A program made the translations under genes and the position numbers. Positions 51,995 through 63,344 of a DNA stretch of 64,000 nt are shown piece by piece. The DNA comes from Formicarius rufipectus (taxonomy: Eukaryota > Chordata > Aves > Passeriformes > Formicariidae), in NCBI GenBank assembly GCA_013399695.1, contig VXAU01003549.1, forward strand, positions 1,709,048 through 1,773,047, in the 5' to 3' direction. How positions within the stretch are numbered: the stretch's first letter is position 1; every line of letters begins with the position of its first letter. The notes under the pieces are model-generated. The model searched no databases. It had not been told where the DNA came from and saw nothing but the letters and a program-made list of their open reading frames with translations.

Positions 51995-54374
51995 GATGCT
52001 TCTTAGTATTTTGAAATACAAATGGTTCAAAACAATCATTCTTTCACACTAGTCAGACTAGAAACATTATTTAAAGCAATTTTACATCATTTTCATTTTA
52101 AGTTCAACTGTTTTACTGAAAGTATACTATGGAACAAACAAGCTAAAAATTACTCCTCAAAATTAGCTTTTTCTGGAAAAACCAATGATTTTTCATATTC
52201 TGTATTTTTAAATGCCATGAACTCATTTAAAACTGTGACTTAAATAAAAATCATTACTGTAAGCTCAGCCCACATGCCTGCTCTTAATAGTATCCATGGT
52301 TGCAGTGATGCAAATTTGCCTACCTACATTGAACCAAATGTGCCCACATAAGGAGAAAAAAAAATACTGTATTAATCAGTATTCTTTGCACTAGATTTGG
52401 GAAAATAAACCAGTCATACCTTTGAAGGAGGACAGAAGTTAGTTTACCCCATGTGAAAAGACCTTAATTCTGAACTAAGCAAAACAGAATTATCAAAGCC
52501 CAAATTATGAAAGACTTCTCAAAATGAATTCAGAAATTCCTCTTGCTGGCCAAATCCTTTTCTTCCCTAGTCAGAAATAAAAAATAACAATGAACTGTTT
52601 CAATACTACTCCACTCAAGATAGGGAAAGAGGAAGTATTTTACATTATTACTAATCCAATCATATATTGCTTTAATGATGAGTTCAAAATTGCCTTAGAT
52701 GCATTGATTTTTCTTAATATTTGAAAAACAGGTTTGTGCACAAAACAAAGGAACATCCTTTTCATTAGACTACAACTTCCAAGTAATCAGATACACACAC
52801 ATACACAGGGAAGCGAGCAGTTCATTTATAAGCCCCACCTTGAATAAACAGCTTTAGTTGATGCTACAAGGTACTACAGTGGCATTTAGTTACATGAGGC
52901 CAAAACTTCACATGAAGCAGGTAGAATGGATTAAGTGCTGATAAATCCAGGTGGAAATGCACACTCGGTCTGAGGCCATGTGTCCTGCAGAGGGGATGAT
53001 CTCTCCCTCTCCCCCACATTTCTGTGAGCAGTCTTGCTTCATTAGCACCCACAGAGCTAGGTTATTCATACTATGAAACTTCTTTCTTTCTCAGATTATG
53101 CTTTATGTTGACTTAACTTTCCGTATAAATTTTCTCTCTGCTCTTGGACAAATAGATATGGGAAGGTGAGCAAATGCACCACCAATTATAAAAATGACAG
53201 TTCCGACCCTCTTCTAAAATGGGTACAATAAAATTAAAGTACATATCAATACAACTGAATTCAAGCATTTAATATTCAATCCCAATCTCATTGCATAAAA
53301 GAGAATATTCTAAAATAAATAAAGCAGAAATGCCACAAATTAATGTTATCACTCAAATGTGATTTAAAAGGGTATGTTTCACTTCCAAAAAATCCCAACA
53401 GTTCAGACACCTGAAGGATGACTCCTTTGCTAGTGAGAAGCAAAGTAACTTCACTCACTCCAGTCAGTCTGTGCTTCCTTGTGTCAAATAGACCAAGAAG
53501 ATTCTTGAACTTTTTCTAACAAAAGCTATCATTAAATCCACATAATATTCTCAACTATGTTCAATTTTATTACGCTTCTTGATAAGGATGTTTGTATAAG
53601 TAAGTTCTATGGTTTCAGATTATCCAGAAGAATATTAGAAGTCAAAGTAGTTTGTAAATAAAGAAATTAAACCAGCAACTATTGAAGCATCCAAGGCAAA
53701 GGGAGCAACACAGAACAAGTTTACTACTTGAAGGAAAATAAAAAGCCTCCAAAAAAACCAAACTCACCAAGTCAATATTTCACAAGCACACTATTAATAC
53801 ATTCTGTTTATGCATCATATTTTCTCTTTAGCAGTTACAAGTTGATTGCATTAATAGCATATATAAAACTTTATCCCAGCACAGAATCTTCATCTGAGTA
53901 TCTTCATCTCAAAGCAGCAAAATGTCAAGGTAATAAAGCATCTTGAAATATATCCATCCCTAACATGACTTGCCAGATTCTTCATCTTCTCTTTGATCAT
54001 TATTTTAAACATAAGGTCACATAAAATATCTTTTGGAATTCCTCATTCTAGAATAAAATGCAAACTACTGCTTTAGCATGTCAAAGGGAGTGCATTTTTA
54101 TAGAAGAGAATACTGAAGAATGAGAAAAGAAATAATTCTAATAAAATTGAATTTTTCAATATGTGCATAATTAGATCTTTGAAGAATTAACATCTATGAT
54201 TGTTCTTAGCAAGAACTACAGAGTTTATTCCACAATATCTGCAGTTTAAAGTTTAAAAAATCAGCACTAGAAAACCATCAAAGCATTTTCATTACAGGTA
54301 GATAAAAACTGAAAGAAAGATTGAACAAAAACTTCCAAGATTGTAGGCATTAATCAAAAGCTTTATCATCTTAC

Positions 54375-54404
54375 CTTTGTTGTTACAATGCATAAGCAAT
54401 CCAT
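54375..54404 (-). CDS. DLG1: DLG1 alpha-type alternative first coding exon ([10 protein letters not shown])
   Basis: Ten codons from ATG to a consensus donor (AAAG, then gtaag) read [10 protein letters not shown]. This is the N-terminus I know from alpha-isoform PSD-95 (DLG4) and alpha-SAP97, where Cys3 and Cys5 are palmitoylated and replace the L27 domain, targeting the scaffold to postsynaptic membrane. The exon ends in phase 0; joining it to 28185-28349 gives [21 protein letters not shown], the same junction as in PSD-95. The start context is strong (A at -3, G at +4). It lies between the L27-linker exon (63.2 kb) and the shared exon (28.2 kb), where an alternative first exon for alpha transcripts should be. 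The 5' UTR and start site cannot be fixed from sequence; about 200 bases upstream (54405-54600) are the likely leader. A ten-codon exon is too short for ordinary ORF detection, but the residue match plus donor and phase make chance unlikely. Confidence 0.93.
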
Positions 54405-54415
54405 CGTTTCAGCAT
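54383..54415 (-). other. Upstream ORF overlapping the DLG1 alpha start codon
   Basis: An ATG eleven bases upstream of the [10 protein letters not shown] start opens a different frame encoding MLKRWIAYAL. It stops at a TAA that overlaps codons 7-8 of the alpha exon. If the mature leader includes position 54415, initiation here would compete with the alpha start. The upstream ATG has a weaker context (C at -3, C at +4) than the main ATG, so leaky scanning would be expected. The frame is visible in the sequence; any translational effect is inference. Confidence 0.45.
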
Positions 54416-54600
54416 AGCAGGTATCTTTCCAAACATTTAAAAAGGTTTATTTTCAATCACAGCTAAACAGCATCTCAACAGAACGAGAGAGAGCACACTT
54501 ATTTAACAGTCAAAACAGTGGAGTGAGTGCCAGATTCCCCTTTGGATTCATTTAGAGGTAGAAATAGAGTGGAGAAAAAAGCAGCAGGCTAAGATACAAA
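54405..54600 (-). promoter_or_regulatory. Probable 5' leader/promoter-proximal region of the DLG1 alpha exon
   Basis: This stretch lies directly upstream of the alpha start codon and must hold at least part of its leader, because no first exon of the L27 path joins here in frame. On the minus strand it has several short ATGs and a CT-rich stretch around 54486-54498, but no clear TATA box at a convincing distance and no CpG island. The transcription start site is unknown, so the extent given is only a proposal. A spliced leader from farther upstream is also possible. Confidence 0.3.
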
Positions 54601-57464
54601 TGCTTTAAGTTTCATGAAAGATTCTTAACCTACGTGGATTATCTATGTCTGCAAAACTTAAATGTAACCTTGAAAATATCCTACAAAAGATGTCAAATCC
54701 TGTTCCATACCAGTTAAGTACCTCCTCGTATTCTATTTCATATACTCCTCTTTGAGGATTACCTAACACATGAGCATCACAGGGAATCATTTGATGAAAT
54801 GCAATACAAAATTATTTTACAGCAAAAAAAAAAAATCTCAATTCAGCTTTTCTTAGCTGGTTACAATTTCTAAAACGAAGTGTTTGTTCAAAAATAGTTG
54901 GGGCTGCAAACAAGTATTTCTCCTCTAACGTCATTTCAGCATTTGCAGCCTGCAAAATAACTGATTTCCTAAGCAGTAATGAATGGAATATTCCATGCAA
55001 AACAGGGAGACAAGAAAGTGGCAAGGAAAGAGTAATGCATATTGCAAGAGAAACGCTATTTTGAGCCTTGAATTAACCTAGAATTTCATTTCCTTTTGTA
55101 AGGCTGTAGAGCAGTGACAAAGTTTGTATGTGCAGGCATTGTCTCCTCAGCCTAATTAGCATGGCTGGGAAAAATCTAACACTTGGGCACAAAAAACACC
55201 CCCATCTGTGTACTTTGAAACACCAGCCTGACGGTTTGAGACATTGGTAACAACCTTATTACATTAATTTCCCACAAGAGGCATGGCAAGCAACTGGTTA
55301 ACTGAGTTTCCACTCTCGTCTTATGTTTCCTACTAACATCTTTGCTGCAAACACAACGAAGCACATCAAAAAGATTCAATAAGTAATAAATCTCATCTGC
55401 ATTATTTTGTTTTTAGTCCAAGAGGTACAACTAGCAAAACTGACTGTATTTTGCACCAGCAAACAACTCTAGAATAAACTTACTCTTTTAAGGTTTCTGC
55501 AACTTTGTTCCACTTGATTCCCTGGCTCTGCCACATATGCTGAGAGGGGCAGGGGACTGTTGGGGTGCTGGAGTGGGGCTGGACTGGTGTATAAGGAAAC
55601 TATTCTTCCCAAAATTACACGGTTTATTTTTCAGGTAGGTAGTACCTTTATAAGAGAAACTTGAATGGAATGTTAAGATAAATCTTATACTATTCAGATA
55701 AGGATTTTAACCTTGTGTGTACAAGCCAAGCCAGAGATATTTTTCTTTTTTACATTGTCTGTAAAATCAGGTAAACTTGGCTTGTCCCACATGCTTGGTC
55801 TATGAAGGGCAAAGATTAATGATACCTTCTCATCACTGACATTTCTCCCTCAGCCACCTTGGATCAAGAACAAGCTTCTGCAGACTAATCCTGGCTACAA
55901 CCAGCTCATGTTCATAATCCATTTCTTCTATTACCCTCATTTTTTTCTTCTCCTGCCATCCCTGGGACTCTCTCAGAACTAATATGCAGATAAACTGTGC
56001 ATAGAAATAAATCGTGTAAATTAAAACAATTAGTTTAGAAAATACTGATTTTGCAGATAAATAATGTCTTTCTCTATCAACAAATCTAAAAGCACATATG
56101 GTTACTTAAATGCTAATTTGCTCTGCAATTCTATAAGAAAGCCCACGTAACTCACAGCTGCCACAGGTGTAACCAGAGCAGCAGACTCAGCTCAGCTTCA
56201 CCAGGGCATGTCAACTGCCCAGCCTCGGCAGATTTGAGCAGACACATCAAAGACTCAGCAAAGTTCAAGCACTATCATCACTGCAAGCACTAAAATTGTG
56301 AGATTCTGTAACCTAATTTATCTCAGTACCTTTGAACCTGGCTGCAAGATGTCATTATACCAAGTTGATAAAAAACATAATTAGACAGGTAAAGAATTAT
56401 GTGAATTTGTACATTCTCTATTTACTTCTGAACTGAGAAAGGTGCATTTTTAGAAACAGTAGACTGTTATTGCTTATCTTCATGTGCTGAACTGAGCATG
56501 ACCAGAAGCCTTGTCCCTCAAAGACTTTTTCAACTTCAGTTCAAGCTTTGGTTCAAGACTTACATTCTTTTCTTTGTGCAAACAGATGTTAAGAATTGAA
56601 GGCAAAATACACAGCAAGCCAATTTTCCCACTCTAAAGTTAACACAGAGAAAACAATAAGGCTCCTAAGTAACTCAGGACTATACTCTACTGATGCTCAA
56701 ATAAAACAAGCACATCATTTTTGCAGAGAGAGTTGACATAAATGATGGGCAATACACACATACAGATCAAAGCATAAAGGACCGGTATGATAACAGGGAA
56801 TACAACAATCAGACATAGCATCAGTAATGAATCTACATAAACATTAAGGTAGAGAAGGTATTTCAAAACAGCACAACAGGTCAGAGCTTTTCCCAGGAAC
56901 AGCTTATTATTACAACAGGTACAATTGATTTGATAAAAGACAGGTGTGGATACTGCAGTTAAAATTCAGAAACAGAAAAACAAAGTAGAGCATCCTGCTG
57001 CTTTAATAATGTGCTCTACATATGCAGGTATCTCCTTCCAAGACTTCCTCTGAGACCCTGATTAAATTTTTGAGGTACCATTCCATTCTGAATATAAATT
57101 GCAACCTATTAAACACAATTTTTTTCCTTCCATTAGAAACCATCGTTTACCTCCAGACTACACAAGCTTATTCTACTAAGAATTTACACAAAACTATCAA
57201 AATCTTAAAAATTTTAAGATTATAGTACTGCTTGCTTTGTAAAGAAAGCCAATTCCCATGTTGTAGGTGAAAATTAGGTTAGCTTAACTTTATCCCCTCT
57301 CAAAATATTCATGTCGATGACTCTGTCTTTTGACAGATACTGAGCAAACCTAACATAAGCCTGCAGTATACCTTAATAGCTAAGGAGGAAAACAGAAACT
57401 GCATTAACAAAAACGCAGCCAGTAGTACCATAAAACTGTAATTCCTCTTTGCCTGGTACTTCTA

Positions 57465-57945
57465 ATAGGACATCTGGAATACTGCATTCCATTTTGGGCC
57501 TCCAATGTGACAAGGATTTTGAGAACCTGGAATGACTTCTGTAGAAGGCCATTAAGATGGTGAGGGGGTTGAAAGACTTGACCGTTAAAGAGAAGATGAG
57601 GGAACAGGGCTTGTTTAAGCTTTGGGGAAAAGTTCAGCAGAACCTAAAAGCAGCCTTCTGGTACCTACAGTGAGGTTATGCAGAAGACAGAGCCAAATGC
57701 ATGTTGCATGATGGGAAAACATTAGAAACTACATATAAATTGAAACAGAGATTTCAATCAGAAATAAGGACAATATTTTTCATCATGAGGATAGTCAAAC
57801 ATTGGGACAAATTGACCAGGAAATTTTTGAAGTTCCCATTCTTGGAGGTTTTCAAGGCTCAGCTGGTTGAAAGCCTTTGCAACCTGACTGACCTCACAGG
57901 TGATCCTGAATTATTTTATAATCCCAAGATGTTTAGAGACTTTCC
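57465..57945 (+). mobile_element. CR1 LINE fragment, old and diverged
   Basis: On the plus strand the order of CR1 3'-region blocks is kept. A segment like 'ctgcattccattttgggcc' leads through a stretch resembling the CR1 'gaagatgagg...cagggcttgtttaagc' region and 'ttcatcatgaggatagtcaa'. It ends in a 3' UTR-like part near 'ttggaggttttcaaggctca' and 'gacctcacaggtgatcctg'. Divergence is high and the terminal ATTCTATG repeat is not visible, so boundaries are approximate. It is antisense to DLG1. Confidence 0.8.
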
Positions 57946-58032
57946 TTTCCACTCTGCCTTGGTGTCATGTTTTAGCTGAAATTACCACCATGTCAGCTGT
58001 TTCCTTACTTTCACTTTTGCTTTCTTTTTATG

Positions 58033-58068
58033 AAAAAAAAAAAAAAAAANNNNNNNNNNNNNAAAAAA
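58033..58068. other. Assembly gap inside an A homopolymer
   Basis: 17 A, 13 unknown bases and 6 A, about 90 bases right of the CR1 fragment. A frame read across it is not meaningful. Confidence 0.95.
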
Positions 58069-58552
58069 GAATTTGGCAAAGGGCCTTAGAAGAGAGTGAG
58101 CCAGACAATCTCTCCACATGCCAGACACTAAACACATGGGCATGTGCAGATAGATGGGGAAACCACAGATCAGACCAAAGTCCTTCAGCCACTATTACTC
58201 ACTAAATACAGAGATGTGTTTGTTCAGCTGTAAGAGACTCCAGATTGAGTTCCTTCTCTCAAAGCAAAACATTTCCTTTGACACAGTGTTCAGTGGGGGG
58301 GAGGTTTCAACACAGAAAATTAATTTATTGTGGCTACTTTTAACTCAAACTAACAGCAAACACTTTTTAACTTCTCAGATTTAAAACAGTCACAATAATA
58401 AAACATATCCTCTAGATTTAAGGGGGAGAGGGGAAAATAAAAAAAAAAATGTTATGAGACAACTATTTCCTTGGCAATACACTACTCAATTAGGTCAGAG
58501 ATTTCTAACACTGGTTCAAGTTTCCCCGCGTATTTGTCAAACACAAACTGTC

Positions 58553-58571
58553 CCACCTACAGATGGCACCA
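58553..58571 (+). promoter_or_regulatory. Weaker CTCF-like site
   Basis: On the plus strand ccacctacagatggcacca matches the CTCF consensus at 16 of 19 positions; the AGRKGGCRSYV half is complete while the upstream half has three mismatches. It lies between the L27-linker and alpha exons. Confidence 0.25.
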
Positions 58572-61158
58572 CAGATCACAGCAAACAGCTTCCAAGGCCG
58601 CTCCCTCCTCAGCACACACTGCTCTCACAAAGCTACCAGCGCTAAGATCTTGATTCAGATCTGTTAACTTTTCCAGTGTACACCTCAACTCAGTATTTAA
58701 TGCACACAAGAAACGGGTATGAACCATTTGTCCTTTTCAAATTGCACATATACTCTTTTCTTTTTTTTAACTAGTTCCTAATACTGAAAGGATTAACATT
58801 CCCTTCCTGATTAGCACTGTCTTGAATCACTCTTTGGCTTCCCCCCCCCAATTATAATTTTTTGCTGGAGATAGAAACAAAACTGCTAAAAAGGGTTCCA
58901 GGAATATAGAGCACGGAAAAGAAAACAGACCACCATGAAAAATAAAACTTGCAGACTGTACCTCTGACTTTCTCTAATACACAACCTATGCAGATTACAA
59001 ATTCCTGTCATTTGATTCAGAAGCAGAAAGGCAAAAACAGAGTTACACTATGTCCCACTAGAAGTTCACAGGCAACCCAAGCTTGTATACCACTATTCTA
59101 TGTATATACACAAGCACACATTGCTAAAAAGTCGTTCCCAAAGTCAGCTGTGTACAGAGTTCTTGTAATACAATCCTTAATCCCTTTAGGGGAGCATTAT
59201 ATTCCCACTCTCAAGAAGCTTTCACATATACCATCAAAGTGTCAGCTGAAAGAATACTAATTTGGCCCACAGCAAGTACAGCAAGAAAATATCATCAAGG
59301 CTAAAGAAACACAGTTGAATTCTATTCCTTCAAAGACTAACAATTTCCAAGCAAGGAAAAAATGCTCCATTCTTATCACCTACACTCACCACCCTGGCAA
59401 GCAACAGAATACAGCTAAAACAATCTCAAAGTGCATCTACTATGCCAATCTTCTTGTGCCTGGTTAATGAACTAACACTGAATTGGACAGCAGCCTTTAA
59501 AGTCTAAAAAATAAAAGTATCTTAAGAAAAATCAGAGCATTAAAGTCAAGTCCCTCCCCTGTCTCCAGTAAACGTCAGCAAGCAAAACAAATCATGCTGT
59601 ATTGGAATTGTTATGCCCTTGGGTTGATTAAAATCAATTATAAAATAACTTCAAAAAATGCCTAAGTAGTTTAAAAAAAGCGTACTATTGGAACCAAAAT
59701 GCATTAATTTTTACAGCATAAAAACAAATTTTCACACAGTACACATAGAAAGTATGTTGAATATAAACTGTCGATACATAAGAATATGCATTTTTATTAA
59801 TTTTCAAAATATTGAAGAAAAGGTATTGCCTTACAGATATATAAAGAAAAAAGTCACCGAAGAAAGAATTAAGGCTAATAAAACATATAAGATTATATGT
59901 TTATGTAATAATTTCCATATATATTTGACTGCTAAACTAAGACATTCAGATATATTAGAAAGAGAAAATGAAATCAACATTGAACTTCTGAAAATTGTTC
60001 ATCTTCACAACTCAACAAGGAAACAGTATTCTAACTGATGAAATACAAGGTAACATTTACTGTAGGTGACTGAGACTGGGAGAAACGCTTGCTTTCAGTT
60101 TCACGTGAACTGGGATCCACACCAACATGTGCAACTATGCTTTTAAATATTGGCAGCAAATCTAAAATCTGACTTTCATATACTGAAGGTCAAACAACTG
60201 TGACCTTCACATGATACTCAAGACAAAAAATATAGAGGAAGACAGGTAGATTTGACATAAATGTTCAAATCTGGACCACTTAAAAAAATAAAGTAATTCA
60301 TACCATATCAGATTAGGTAACATTCTATGCCATGACCACCCGACTGTACTGAGAAGAAAACAGTTCAGCTGAGAACAAACACGTCTCTGGTGAGACTTCC
60401 CAAATCAGCCCATTCTTCCTTTCAGCATGTTAGTCACCTCGCCATGATAACGTGCCCGTTGTCACTGGTGCAGTGTCAAGGACAAGTCCTTGTATTACTG
60501 GCAGCCTAACAGCATATGAGAATAGAAACTAAAGATGCAACTTTGTAACTAAGTTACACCTTCATGCACAGCACAGAAAGATACAAGGACAAAACTACCC
60601 TTGAGCTACTAAGTCTGTTATTATGGATATCTTGGTTGCAAAATAAGTAAACTTGTATAAACTGGAAACAGTTTCTGGAGGGGCAGGCAAGTGAATAATC
60701 ACAAAGCCTGGATGTATCATGACCCACTGTTTTGTACTTCAGATGTCAGCAAGTTTCTCCTACAGGGTAAGCACAAAAGGTGCTACAGTTGCACCATCAT
60801 AACATAATTCTCACAGCAGCAAATATGCACTTCACAGTCCCAGCTGCTAGAATTAGGAGTATTTAGTAATAACAAAATGTTTTGGTAGGGACATGAATCA
60901 TCAAGCCTATTGCACTGCTCACAGATGCACTATAGGGGAAAAAAGTAAAATTAAGCCATTTAAGACAGTTATGCTGCCTCAGAAGACCTTTGGTAACAGA
61001 GACTACCCATGTACAGCTATGCACAAGAAAATAGCTTCTTTTTTCTGTTTCCCTATTGAGTGTTCAATTCTTTGAAACAGCAGCACCAAATCTTTCCAAG
61101 CTTTAGATCCTCCACGTCAAACTCGTCTTGTGAGAAGAGATTGTGACCTTACAACCAC

Positions 61159-61181
61159 TTCTAAGTTCTAAGAACTTAGAA
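61159..61181. repeat. Short inverted repeat
   Basis: Ten-base arms ttctaagttc (61159-61168) and gaacttagaa (61172-61181) enclose a three-base loop with no mismatch. No function is recognised. Confidence 0.8.
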
Positions 61182-63177
61182 CATCTTTTTCTGCACCATG
61201 GTACCTCAAATTTGACAGCAACTCCAGCAAAGTTTTATGCAGACCAAGTAGAACAGAAAAGTTTTGCACCACACTTATGTCAACAAGGTGTTCTTTACAT
61301 CTAATAACATGACATGGTTGACTCACCTTGAGATTCAAAAATGACCCAGACCTTTTCTGAGAAACCACTTCTTCACTATTCAACTGGACTGTTTCAGCCA
61401 CAGTGAAACAGGACACTGTACTTGGTTCTGCTGAACCAGAGCCTACCTTTTTATTACTCCAACTGCCCAAGGCTTCATTCCAGTCTTAGCTGCTGAAGCT
61501 CTCCCATCATTTAATTTCTAATTTAATCAGGATGTTTTCACTGATAATCCAAACTTGGAGATATATATATTTAGAAACTTTAACTGATCTATTACCTCAA
61601 AAGATAGCCGGTTAAACCATGCCAAAAGTTTTACTGAAATTGGAATTTATCACACCATTTTTCCCTAGCGCAAAAATTATTACTACATTAGAAAGAAACT
61701 GTTTGACAAAACTGTCATCAACAACCATGACAGCAACTATTTGGCTCCTTTATCACTTTCAAGGAGCTACCAAAAGACCATAGAATCATTCCTTGTACCT
61801 GTTAAACCTGGATCCTCTTCTCCTGCCTTGCTCCTATATATATCCTTTTTAAAAGATAGCAACTTGTCCATCTGCAATTTTCTGGAGCTTCATCCATCCT
61901 CCATGACTAAGGGCAACTGCAATGACCCTCAAATTGCCTCATTAAGTTCCCTGCATGTGTAAACATGAAATACATTATTTTTCAAAACATCTCAGTAGAT
62001 AAAATAAGCTTTGCCTCTCCTTGCCTACCCTATTGTCTACAGTTTCTTTTGCTCCTGTTCCTAAGAGACCTTGGTTCTTGGCCATACATAACTCTTGCCC
62101 CTGGTTTGGCTGATCCTTCATCTAGTGGCCATTTTTTACTTTCCAAAGGAACACAAGTCTTGTATTTCCCTGCTAGTTCTCTTTAAAGTATTCCTGATGT
62201 ATTTTGTACTAACTTCAATATAACAAATTTGAGACAAGCTGCCGTAGGCACTATCACTTCTTTTTTTAACTGCACAAACCTATTAGCACATCACACAGTT
62301 ATGATCTGCAGCTAAGTGGACTTTCTTACACAGTCTAAACAGCCTCTGATAAAGATTAACTCAGAAAGGCATCCTAACCACTTTATCCTTCTGAGTCGTA
62401 CAAGCTCCTGGGCTTCCCTACAGGCTGCAGCACTAGTCCTTTGGTGGGCCTCTCCTTGTGCCCCTCCAAAGCTCTACGATCAGTTCATAAGAACAGATCA
62501 GCACAGTACATTGCCTTCAATTACAGAGAAACTCAGACACTTTTTCCAATGCTGCCAGTATTCAGAACACACATGGAACAAAGCTTATCTCTTTGGGGAC
62601 AAATACTGTGTCTGGTGCAGAAAAATTGCAGTAACATTATAACTTTAACTGGAGCAGGGAGATCTTGATTCAGTTAAAAATGTGCATCCATGTACATTTC
62701 CCTGCTCAGTTTTCTCATCACTCCCTAGTGACAACTGGTTGCACACAATTTTCAAAAACAAGTCCTTCCAGAATATGGGCACAAAAGAAGGGAATTTCTT
62801 ATGAAGAGACTGAAATACTTACTGTCAGAAAGATACAGTCTCAATTTCCCAAATTATTAATGAAATAATGATTCAAGAGTCACAAGTATGGATGAGTATA
62901 AACATACTAAACCTGTCAGCAAGGTTCCAAAATCAAAGCATAAATCCAATTTAATGGTCACTTAGTGGTGCATTTGACAAATGAGTTTATAAATTTTTGA
63001 CTAAGTAAAATGCATACATGGTATTAAACATTTCAATAATTAAATCCCCTATGATTATTGATCTAATAATGTACATTTTCTTTGAAAATTAATATTTTAT
63101 AAAATGAAGGAAACTTAGAGAACACTATTGAACTAATACTCTCAACAAGAAAGATAAAACAGATTTCTATATCATAC

Positions 63178-63344
63178 CTCGACACTTGGGCTAAGGCTGC
63201 TCGGCAGTGTTTCTGATGTCACTGTTGTGCTTGGAAGGCTGGAGAAGTCCCAGGTATTCACAGGCTGTGTTGGTTCAGATGGCTGAGAGTGATCAATGCA
63301 TTTTGGATTGTCCAATAAGGTCACTTCATAGAATTCTTGAATAT
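63178..63344 (-). CDS. DLG1: DLG1 internal coding exon: end of L27 domain and following linker
   Basis: The 167-nt exon encodes 55 complete codons plus two bases of a split first codon. It reads (D)IQEFYEVTLLDNPKCID, then a Ser/Thr/Pro-rich linker ending LPSSLSPSVE. This matches, from memory, the human DLG1/SAP97 segment that closes the N-terminal L27 domain, with a few substitutions (for example DHSQ where I recall DRSK). L27 mediates heteromeric assembly with CASK/MPP-type MAGUK partners at cell junctions and synapses. Splice sites are strong: a T-rich tract and TTTAG before ATATTCAAG, and GAG followed by gtatga. The entry phase needs one base from an upstream exon outside the window (to the right). 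The exon ends in phase 0 and joins AAG (Lys) of the exon at 28185-28349, restoring SPSVE-KYRYQ. The methionine inside the preceding pyrimidine tract is intronic and is not a start. The exon belongs to beta-type, L27-containing transcripts. Confidence 0.96.

Larger units (their letters stand above)
28350..54374 (-). other. DLG1: DLG1 intron between the alpha first exon and the shared KYRYQ exon
   Basis: About 26 kb without a recognisable coding exon. Named contents: a GC-elevated block (30700-31450), a CpG-rich spot (34375-34590), a 44-base all-purine tract (34778-34821), a possibly conserved non-coding block (35490-35760), an A-tailed stretch (37510-37814), a solo LTR (41902-42411), a G-quadruplex candidate (44519-44543), an assembly gap in an A tract (45716-45782), a CTCF-like site (46345-46363) and a hairpin (51933-51994). 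Long parts such as 31500-34200, 38000-41800 and 46400-51800 show only AT-rich unique sequence and chance frames. Confidence 0.8.
54405..63177 (-). other. DLG1: DLG1 intron between the L27-linker exon and the alpha first exon
   Basis: The intron opens with gtatga at 63177. It contains the alpha leader region next to 54404, a diverged CR1 fragment (57465-57945), a gapped A tract (58033-58068), a CTCF-like site (58553-58571) and a short perfect hairpin (61159-61181). The open frame of 116 codons at 59688-60038 is AT-driven and I give it no function. Nothing else is recognised. Confidence 0.8.

Noticed and set aside
59688..60038. 116-codon plus-strand open frame
   Set aside because: Composition is AT-driven (Ile, Lys, Asn, Tyr) and no motif is recognised.
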